Positions 1 to 5,298 of a stretch of 6,457 bases of DNA are shown here, one piece after another. Every line of letters starts with the position of its first letter. Positions within the stretch are counted from its first letter, which is position 1. The DNA comes from Thioalkalivibrio sp. (GTDB lineage: Bacteria; Pseudomonadota; Gammaproteobacteria; SpSt-1174). A program made the position numbers and the translations under genes. Where the stretch lies: the NCBI GenBank assembly GCA_011046015.1, contig DSBO01000135.1, forward strand, positions 1 to 6,457, written 5' to 3'. Below the pieces are notes generated by a model that saw only the letters and a program-made list of their open reading frames with translations, ran no database searches and was not told the origin of the DNA.

Positions 1-535
1 GCACAAGGCCGTGGTCAAGGCCCTGATTCGCGCCGCCGCCTGGCTGGACGAGAACGACAACGCCAATCGCATGGAGGCCGTGCGGATGCTGTCGCGCCCG
101 GCCTACGTCGGCGCCGATGCCGAAGTGATCGCCAACAGCATGACCGGAACCTTCGAGTACGAGAAGGGCGACCAGCGTGAGGTGCCGGATTTCAATGTGT
201 TCTTCCGCTACAACGCGACCTATCCGTATTACTCCGATGCCATCTGGTACCTCACGCAGATGCGTCGCTGGGGCCAGATTTCCGACCAGAAGCCGGACAG
301 CTGGTACATGGACATCGCCAGGAAGGTATACCGGCCGGACGTCTACGCCGAGGCGGCGAAGGAGCTGATCGCCGAGGGCCGGCTCGATGCGGACGACTTC
401 CCGGATTTTGACACCGAGACCGGCTTCCGTCCCCCGCAGGCCGGGTTCATCGACGGCGTCGTATACGACGGCACTCGGCCGAATGACTACCTCGGAAAAC
501 TTAGCATCGGCCTGAAGGGCGACGCCGCACCGTAA
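1..535 (+). CDS. nrtA: Nitrate ABC transporter substrate-binding protein NrtA, C-terminal part (5' end outside window)
   Basis: This is the C-terminal 177 or so residues of a nitrate-binding protein of the NrtA/CmpA/NasF family. The frame is open to the window edge: codons before the GTG at 11 read H-K-A, so that GTG is an internal valine and not a start. Family-like stretches are visible: the ALIRAAAWLDE helix near the visible start, the aromatic-rich FNVFFRYNATYPYYSDAIWY segment in the middle, and the closing FRPPQAGFIDGVVYDG and PNDYL motifs typical of the NrtA C-terminus. The protein binds nitrate (possibly nitrite) on the outer face of the inner membrane and hands it to NrtB. Its signal peptide would be in the missing N-terminal part. 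The TAA stop is at 533-535, and the permease and ATPase genes follow directly, which supports nitrate over bicarbonate (CmpA) as substrate, as do the downstream nirBD and nasA. The residues that separate nitrate from bicarbonate binding are not in the visible part. Confidence 0.93.
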   Translation, partial: HKAVVKALIRAAAWLDENDNANRMEAVRMLSRPAYVGADAEVIANSMTGTFEYEKGDQREVPDFNVFFRYNATYPYYSDAIWYLTQMRRWGQISDQKPDSWYMDIARKVYRPDVYAEAAKELIAEGRLDADDFPDFDTETGFRPPQAGFIDGVVYDGTRPNDYLGKLSIGLKGDAAP

Positions 536-544
536 CCCCATAAC

Positions 545-556
545 CTGTGATCACAG
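545..556. promoter_or_regulatory. Perfect 12-base palindrome between nrtA and nrtB, possible operator
   Basis: CTGTGATCACAG is its own reverse complement and lies 9 bases after the nrtA stop. As RNA it could form only a 4-bp stem with a GATC loop, too weak for a terminator, and no U-run follows. As DNA it could be a small operator. The TGTGA and TCACA half-sites are those of CRP, but with no spacer instead of the usual 6 bases, so it is not a standard CRP site. Chance is a real alternative: a 12-base palindrome is expected about once or twice in 6.5 kb. Confidence 0.25.
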
Positions 557-589
557 AATCGGGTGCGCCCCAGTGGCGTGGTGCACTCC

Positions 590-594
590 GGGAG
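590..594 (+). promoter_or_regulatory. Ribosome binding site that sets the nrtB start
   Basis: GGGAG ends 8 bases before the ATG at 603. An in-frame GTG lies upstream at 573, but it would place this site inside the coding region and has no purine-rich sequence at a suitable distance. The ATG at 603 is therefore the better start. Confidence 0.7.
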
Positions 595-602
595 AAGCAG
601 TC

Positions 603-1607
603 ATGAAATTTGAACTGAGTAAGCCGCCGGTCGTCGATGCGCTGATCAAGCTCGTGACCGGGCCCGACCGGGGGGCGCAGGTGCAGGTGCTGTTCCGCGC
701 CCTGGGGCTACCCGTCATCGGTGTCCTCGTGTTCATGGTGTTCTGGTCGGTGGCGGCATCGCTCATCGATACCTCGCTGGGCAAGTTTCCGGGTCCCGGG
801 GCAGTGTGGGAGCAAACGGTCAACCTGTACGAGGAACACGCTCGCGAACGCGAACGGGCCGAGGCGTTCTACGAGCGCCAGCGTCAGCGCAATGCCGAGA
901 AGCTTGCCGCGGATCCGCATGCCGAGGTGCGCATCCGTGACTACACCGGAAAGCCGACCTTCGTCGACCAGGTCGGGACCAGCCTGATCACCGTGATGGC
1001 CGGTTTTCTGCTGGCCTCGGCGATCGCGATCCCGGTCGGCATCGCCATCGGGCTGAGCTCGACACTGTATTCCGCATTCAACCCGTTGATCCAGCTGTTC
1101 AAGCCGGTGTCACCCCTGGCCTGGCTGCCGCTGGTCACCATGGTGGTGAGCGCGGTGTACGTCAGCCAGGACCCGATGTTTTCCAAGTCCTTCCTCACCT
1201 CCATGTTCACCGTGCTGCTGTGCTGCCTGTGGCCGACGGTGATCAATACCGCCGTGGGGGTGGCCGCCATCAGCAAGGACCTGCTCAATGTCAGCCGCGT
1301 GCTGCGTCTGAACTGGTTCACGCATGTCATCAAGATCGTGCTGCCCTCGGCCATGCCGATGATGTTCACCGGGCTTCGCCTGTCCCTGGGTATCGCCTGG
1401 ATGGTGCTCATCGCCGCCGAGATGCTGGCGCAGAACCCGGGACTCGGAAAATTCGTCTGGGACGAGTTCCAGAACGGCAGTTCCAATTCACTGGGCCGCA
1501 TCATGGTGGCCGTCATCGTCATCGGACTGATCGGGTTCCTGCTGGATCGCGCCATGCTCATGCTGCAAAAACGCGTGTCCTGGGACAAGAGCGCAGTGCT
1601 GCGCTAG
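603..1607 (+). CDS. nrtB: Nitrate ABC transporter permease NrtB
   Basis: This is the inner-membrane permease of the nitrate importer, 334 residues from the ATG at 603. An N-terminal hydrophobic segment (about residues 33-54) is followed by a long, charged Glu/Arg-rich stretch (about 77-112), probably outside the membrane. After it, YTGKPTF leads into the binding-protein-dependent permease domain, with hydrophobic segments near 127-150, 163-186, 198-221, 255-275 and 298-316. The FKPVSPLAWLPLVTMVVSA block (about 166-184) is typical of NrtB. The EAA-like cytoplasmic loop that docks the ATPase is at about 228-262, with RVLRLNWFTHVIKIVLPSA and then GLRLSLGIAW. The charged insert between the first and second segments is, from memory, usual in proteobacterial NrtB proteins and shorter in others. 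The gene sits between the binding protein and the ATPase, 67 bases after nrtA and 21 before the ATPase. Permeases for sulfonates (SsuC) and taurine (TauC) share the fold, but the neighbours argue for nitrate. Confidence 0.93.
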   Translation: MKFELSKPPVVDALIKLVTGPDRGAQVQVLFRALGLPVIGVLVFMVFWSVAASLIDTSLGKFPGPGAVWEQTVNLYEEHARERERAEAFYERQRQRNAEKLAADPHAEVRIRDYTGKPTFVDQVGTSLITVMAGFLLASAIAIPVGIAIGLSSTLYSAFNPLIQLFKPVSPLAWLPLVTMVVSAVYVSQDPMFSKSFLTSMFTVLLCCLWPTVINTAVGVAAISKDLLNVSRVLRLNWFTHVIKIVLPSAMPMMFTGLRLSLGIAWMVLIAAEMLAQNPGLGKFVWDEFQNGSSNSLGRIMVAVIVIGLIGFLLDRAMLMLQKRVSWDKSAVLR

Positions 1608-1613
1608 GCGTAC

Positions 1614-1620
1614 AAGGAGG
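1614..1620 (+). promoter_or_regulatory. Strong ribosome binding site of the transporter ATPase gene
   Basis: AAGGAGG is close to a full anti-Shine-Dalgarno match and ends 8 bases before the ATG at 1629. It is the strongest site in the window and lies in the 21-base gap after nrtB, which suggests the ATPase is translated independently of the permease. Confidence 0.75.
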
Positions 1621-1628
1621 ATTCGAAG

Positions 1629-2495
1629 ATGACCAAACCCTATCTCCAGATTTCGCAGGTTTCCATCGAGTTCCCGACACCCAGGGGCCCGTTCAGGGCC
1701 CTGGACAAGGTCGATCTGAGTATCGACCAGGGCGAGTTCGTGTCACTGATCGGGCATTCGGGCTGTGGCAAATCCACGGTGCTCAACATCGTGGCCGGTC
1801 TTTACCGGGCGACCGAGGGTGGCGTGATCCTCGAGGGCAGGGAGGTGACGGAACCCGGGCCCGAGCGGGCGGTGGTCTTTCAGAACCATTCGCTGCTGCC
1901 CTGGCTCACCGCCTATGAAAATGTCGAGCTCGCCGTGAAGCAGGTCTTCAAGGGGCGCAGGTCGAGACGGGAAATGCGCGAGTGGATCGAGCACAACCTG
2001 TCGCTGGTGCACATGGAACATGCCCTGCACAAGCGCCCGGACGAGATCTCCGGTGGTATGAAACAACGTGTAGGAATCGCTCGCGCATTGGCCATGGAGC
2101 CGAAGGTGCTGCTGATGGACGAGCCATTCGGTGCGCTCGATGCCCTGACGCGTGCACACCTGCAGGACTCGCTGATGGAGATCCAGGCCGAGCTGAACAA
2201 CACCGTCATCATGATCACGCATGACGTGGACGAGGCCGTCCTGCTGTCCGATCGCATCGTGATGATGACAAACGGACCCGCAGCTTCGGTCGGCGAGATC
2301 CTCGATATCGACCTGGAACGGCCACGCCATCGTATCGCGCTGGCGGACGATGCGGCTTTCAACCATTTGCGCCACGAGGTCCTGAGTTTCCTGTACGAGC
2401 GTCATGGGCGTCTCGAAGTCGTCCCGCTGTCCAGCGGACGGAAGAAACCCAGACAAGACGGCCAGTCGGCGGTGGCCCGAGGAGCGATGAGATGA
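1629..2495 (+). CDS. nrtC: Nitrate ABC transporter ATP-binding protein (NrtC/NrtD/NasD type)
   Basis: This 288-residue ATPase powers nitrate import through NrtB from the cytoplasmic side. All ABC motifs are intact: Walker A GHSGCGKST (42-50), Q-loop Gln85 in VVFQNHSLLPW, signature SGGMKQR (141-147, with Met in place of the usual Gln), Walker B VLLMDEP (160-166), D-loop GALD (168-171) and switch His198 in MITHDVDEA. It lacks the NrtA-like C-terminal domain fused to cyanobacterial NrtC, so by architecture it matches NrtD or Klebsiella NasD. The symbol nrtC follows common usage for proteobacteria with one ATPase, and two copies would form the dimer. The last 20 or so residues are a basic, low-complexity tail. 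The stop codon overlaps the nirB start by four bases (ATGA, 2492-2495), suggesting coupled translation. Sulfonate or taurine ATPases are close relatives; context decides for nitrate. Confidence 0.93.
   Translation: MTKPYLQISQVSIEFPTPRGPFRALDKVDLSIDQGEFVSLIGHSGCGKSTVLNIVAGLYRATEGGVILEGREVTEPGPERAVVFQNHSLLPWLTAYENVELAVKQVFKGRRSRREMREWIEHNLSLVHMEHALHKRPDEISGGMKQRVGIARALAMEPKVLLMDEPFGALDALTRAHLQDSLMEIQAELNNTVIMITHDVDEAVLLSDRIVMMTNGPAASVGEILDIDLERPRHRIALADDAAFNHLRHEVLSFLYERHGRLEVVPLSSGRKKPRQDGQSAVARGAMR
2480..2484 (+). promoter_or_regulatory. Ribosome binding site of nirB inside the ATPase gene
   Basis: AGGAG lies within the last codons of the ATPase gene and ends 7 bases before the nirB ATG at 2492. 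The same GAGGAGCGA string recurs before nirD. Confidence 0.65.
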
Positions 2496-4936
2496 CACGC
2501 GAGAAGCTGGTATTGATTGGTAATGGCATGGCCGGGGTAAGGGCCCTGGAAGAGCTGCTGAAGCTCGCGCCGGACAAGTACGAGATCACGGTGTTCGGTG
2601 CGGAGCCTCATGGCAACTACAACCGCATCCTGCTCTCGCCGGTGCTGGCCTCGGAGAAGACGATCGACGAGATCATGCTCAACGACGAGCAGTGGTACGT
2701 CGATAACGGCATCACCCTGCACAAGGGCAAGCGGGTGGTCGAGATCGATCGCGTCCATCGCCGGGTCGTGGCCACGGATGGCACGGTCGCATCCTATGAT
2801 CGCCTGATACTGGCGACCGGCTCCGAGCCGTTCATCCTGCCCGTGCCGGGGCACGACCTGGATGGCGTGGTGTCCTTCCGCGACATTCACGACGTCGACG
2901 CCATGCTGGCCGCCTCGCGCGAATACGGCAAGGCGGTGGTGATTGGCGGCGGCCTGCTGGGACTGGAGGCTGCCAATGGCCTCCTCAAGCAGGGTATGGC
3001 GGTAACCGTCGTGCACCTGCCCGACACGCTCATGGAGCGTCAGCTCGATCGGGTCGCCGCGGGTCTGCTGCAGCGCGAACTGGAATCCCGCGGTTTCCGC
3101 TTTCTCATGAGCCATCAGACCGAGGCCATCCTCGGCGAGGACCGGGTCACCGGCGTGCGCTTCAGCAACGGCACCGAGATCGAGGCGGACCTGGTGGTGA
3201 TGGCGGTCGGCATCCGCCCGAGCTTCGCGCTGGCGAAAGACGCCGGCCTGCACTGCGAGCGCGGTGTGGTGGTCAGCGACACCCTGCAGACCTTCGACCC
3301 GCGTATCTACGCGGTGGGCGAATGCGTGCAGCATCGCGGGCAGACCTATGGCCTGGTCGCGCCGCTGTTCGAACAGGCAAAGGTCTGCGCCAATCACCTG
3401 GCGGAGATGGGCATTGCACGCTACGAGGGATCGGTGACCTCGACCAAGCTCAAGGTCACCGGCATCGACCTGTTCTCTGCCGGCGATTTCAACGGTGACG
3501 ACTCCACCGAGCAGATGATCTTCCAGGACGCCGCCCGGGGCGTCTACAAGAAGCTCGTGATCCGCGAGGGGCATATCGTCGGTGTGGTGCTCTATGGCGA
3601 CACCATCGACGGGGCCTGGTACTTCCAGCTCATGCGCGACGCCACCGAGATCGGCGACATCCGCGAGCACCTGCTGTTCGGCCAGGCGCATGTGGGCGAT
3701 TCGGGACACGGCGACGACAAGGGCCGGGTCGCGGCCATGCCGGACAATACCGAGATCTGCGGCTGCAACGGCGTGTGCAAGGGCGAGATCGTCAAGGCCA
3801 TCGCCGAGAAGAAACTCTTCACGCTGGAAGACGTGCGCGCGCATACCAAGGCGTCGGCCTCCTGCGGTTCCTGCACGGGGCTGGTCGAGGACCTGATCGC
3901 CACCACGCTCGGCGGGGATTACTCGCAGACCCCGAGCAGGAAGCCCATGTGCCCGTGCACCGAGCACACGCATGACGAAGTACGCACGGCCATCGTGGAG
4001 CAGGGAATCAGGACCATGCCGGCAGTGTTCGAGACGCTGGCCTGGAAGACCCCCGACGGCTGTCACGCCTGTCGGCCCGCGCTCAACTACTACCTGCTCT
4101 GTGCCTGGCCCGGCGAATACCAGGACGACAACCAGTCGCGTTACATCAACGAACGTGCACACGGCAACATCCAGAAGGACGGGACCTATTCCGTGGTGCC
4201 GCGCATCTGGGGTGGCGTCACCACGCCGAACGAATTGCGCGCGATTGCCGATGTGGCCGACAAGTGCGCCGTGCCCACCGTCAAGATCACGGGCGGTCAG
4301 CGCATCGACCTGCTGGGCGTGAAGAAGGAGCACCTGCCGCGGATGTGGGGCGATCTCTCGGCCGCCGGCTTCGTCTCGGGGCACGCCTATGGCAAGGCGC
4401 TGCGCACCGTGAAGACCTGCGTCGGTTCGGAGTGGTGCCGTTTCGGCACCCAGGACTCGACCGGCCTCGGCATCCAGCTGGAGCAGATGACCTGGGGATC
4501 CTGGACGCCGCACAAGTTCAAGATGGCCGTGTCCGGCTGTCCGCGCAACTGCGCCGAGGCGACCATCAAGGACCTCGGCATCGTGTGCGTGGATTCCGGC
4601 TACGAGCTGCACATCGGTGGTAACGGCGGCGTCAAGGTGCGCGCTACGGACTTCCTGTGCAAGGTGGATACGGAAGCGGAGGTGTTCGAGTACACCGGTG
4701 CCTTCATGCAGCTGTACCGCGAAGAGGCCCGCTACCTGGAGCGCACGGCGCCCTGGGTGGAACGCGTCGGCCTGACACACGTCAAGGCCTGTCTCGTCGA
4801 GGATGCGGAGCAGCGCAAGGCCTTGCATGCCCGTTTTCTCGAATCCCAGCGACATGCCCAGCACGACCCCTGGAAGGCGCGTGCCGAGGGCGTGGATGCC
4901 CACGAGTTTACCCCCATGCATCGCATCGCCGGTTGA
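2492..4936 (+). CDS. nirB: Assimilatory NAD(P)H nitrite reductase, large subunit NirB
   Basis: This 814-residue cytoplasmic flavoprotein, with NirD, reduces nitrite to ammonium by six electrons from NAD(P)H. Domains in order: FAD-binding Rossmann fold with GNGMAG (10-15); NAD(P)H-binding fold with GGGLLG (152-157); the FAD motif YAVGECVQHRGQTYGLVAP (273-291); and a reductase C-terminal domain to about 390. A first BFD-like [2Fe-2S] domain follows (Cys423, Cys425, Cys458, Cys461), then a second similar CxC...CxxC cluster (Cys487, Cys489, Cys524, Cys527). After a ferredoxin-like half domain (about 556-625) come the [4Fe-4S]-siroheme ligands Cys643, Cys649, Cys683 and Cys687 in CVGSEWC and SGCPRNC. 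All ligand positions are filled. The length is close to E. coli NirB (847) and shorter than Klebsiella NasB. The start at 2492 has AGGAG at 7 bases and a family-like N-terminus. Gene order and linkage to a nitrate importer and NasA indicate an assimilatory role. Siroheme synthesis genes are not in the window. Confidence 0.97.
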   Translation: MTREKLVLIGNGMAGVRALEELLKLAPDKYEITVFGAEPHGNYNRILLSPVLASEKTIDEIMLNDEQWYVDNGITLHKGKRVVEIDRVHRRVVATDGTVASYDRLILATGSEPFILPVPGHDLDGVVSFRDIHDVDAMLAASREYGKAVVIGGGLLGLEAANGLLKQGMAVTVVHLPDTLMERQLDRVAAGLLQRELESRGFRFLMSHQTEAILGEDRVTGVRFSNGTEIEADLVVMAVGIRPSFALAKDAGLHCERGVVVSDTLQTFDPRIYAVGECVQHRGQTYGLVAPLFEQAKVCANHLAEMGIARYEGSVTSTKLKVTGIDLFSAGDFNGDDSTEQMIFQDAARGVYKKLVIREGHIVGVVLYGDTIDGAWYFQLMRDATEIGDIREHLLFGQAHVGDSGHGDDKGRVAAMPDNTEICGCNGVCKGEIVKAIAEKKLFTLEDVRAHTKASASCGSCTGLVEDLIATTLGGDYSQTPSRKPMCPCTEHTHDEVRTAIVEQGIRTMPAVFETLAWKTPDGCHACRPALNYYLLCAWPGEYQDDNQSRYINERAHGNIQKDGTYSVVPRIWGGVTTPNELRAIADVADKCAVPTVKITGGQRIDLLGVKKEHLPRMWGDLSAAGFVSGHAYGKALRTVKTCVGSEWCRFGTQDSTGLGIQLEQMTWGSWTPHKFKMAVSGCPRNCAEATIKDLGIVCVDSGYELHIGGNGGVKVRATDFLCKVDTEAEVFEYTGAFMQLYREEARYLERTAPWVERVGLTHVKACLVEDAEQRKALHARFLESQRHAQHDPWKARAEGVDAHEFTPMHRIAG

Positions 4937-4940
4937 GGAG
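4936..4940 (+). promoter_or_regulatory. Ribosome binding site of nirD overlapping the nirB stop
   Basis: AGGAG begins on the last base of the nirB TGA (4934-4936). It ends 3 bases before the ATG at 4944 and 6 bases before the ATG at 4947, so the second of the two adjacent ATG codons is better spaced. A ribosome ending on nirB would stand on this site, which favours coupled synthesis of the two subunits. Confidence 0.65.
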
Positions 4941-4946
4941 CGAATG

Positions 4947-5294
4947 ATGAACTGGATCGAAATCGGAAGGCTCGATGACATCCCGCGCCTAGGTTCGCGC
5001 GTCATCGCCACGGAGCTCGGCGACATCGCCGTGTTCAGGAATTCTGCCGACGAGGTGTTCGCGTTGCGCGACCGCTGCCCGCACCGGGGCGGTCCGCTCT
5101 CGCAGGGTATCGTGCACGGCAGACGCGTGACCTGTCCCCTGCACAACTGGGTGATCGGGCTGGAGGACGGCGAGGCGGTCGCGCCCGACGTCGGTTGCGT
5201 GAAGGCGTTCGAGCTGCGGCAGGAGGCCGGTCGGCTCTATCTCGCGCTGCCTGCCGTGGCCGAGCCGTCCCTGCCGGCGGCGATGGAGGGCTGA
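4947..5294 (+). CDS. nirD: Nitrite reductase small subunit NirD, Rieske-type
   Basis: This 115-residue protein is the small partner of NirB in the NAD(P)H nitrite reductase. It is one Rieske-like fold: MNWIEIGRLDDIP at the start, the first ligand pair CPH (Cys44, His46) followed by RGGPLSQG, and the second pair CPLH (Cys63, His66), then the usual closing strands. The complete CxH...CxxH set predicts a real [2Fe-2S] cluster. E. coli NirD, as I recall it, lacks these residues, so this is the Rieske-competent branch of the family. The ATG at 4947 was chosen over the adjacent in-frame ATG at 4944, which adds one Met, because of ribosome-site spacing; either is possible. The gene starts 10 bases after nirB and ends 4 bases before nasA. 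A stand-alone Rieske ferredoxin from an oxygenase system is the alternative, but its position right after nirB makes NirD much more likely. Confidence 0.94.
   Translation: MNWIEIGRLDDIPRLGSRVIATELGDIAVFRNSADEVFALRDRCPHRGGPLSQGIVHGRRVTCPLHNWVIGLEDGEAVAPDVGCVKAFELRQEAGRLYLALPAVAEPSLPAAMEG
5285..5290 (+). promoter_or_regulatory. Ribosome binding site of nasA inside the end of nirD
   Basis: GGAGGG ends 8 bases before the ATG at 5299 and overlaps the last codons of nirD. It supports the ATG at 5299 as the nasA start; the ATG at 5294-5296 is out of frame. Confidence 0.65.
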
Positions 5295-5298
5295 TGCC

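Noticed and set aside
574..584. TGGC...TGC string resembling a sigma-54 (-24/-12) promoter before nrtB
   Set aside because: The GG and GC dinucleotides are 6 bases apart, not the required 10, so it does not fit.
561..586. GC-rich partial hairpin between nrtA and nrtB as a terminator
   Set aside because: The stem is only about 4 Watson-Crick pairs plus wobble pairs, has no following T-run, and lies inside an operon next to the nrtB ribosome site.
573..602. In-frame GTG giving a 10-residue longer NrtB
   Set aside because: The ribosome binding site GGGAG lies inside this extension and is well spaced for the ATG at 603; the added residues do not look like a conserved NrtB start.
680..962. Charged Glu/Arg-rich stretch in NrtB after the first hydrophobic segment as a foreign insertion
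   Set aside because: Similar stretches occur, as I recall, in other proteobacterial NrtB proteins, and base composition and frame are continuous with the rest.
1220..1918. 232-codon plus-strand frame running through the end of nrtB and the start of the ATPase gene
   Set aside because: It is out of frame with both certain genes and crosses their junction; composition is that of a shifted frame.
2402..5146. Very long open frame of 914 codons on the minus strand opposite nirB
   Set aside because: It mirrors a strongly biased, G+C-rich coding strand. Its translation is rich in His, Gly, Arg, Val and Leu without a recognisable domain, and it covers nirB, whose domains are certain.
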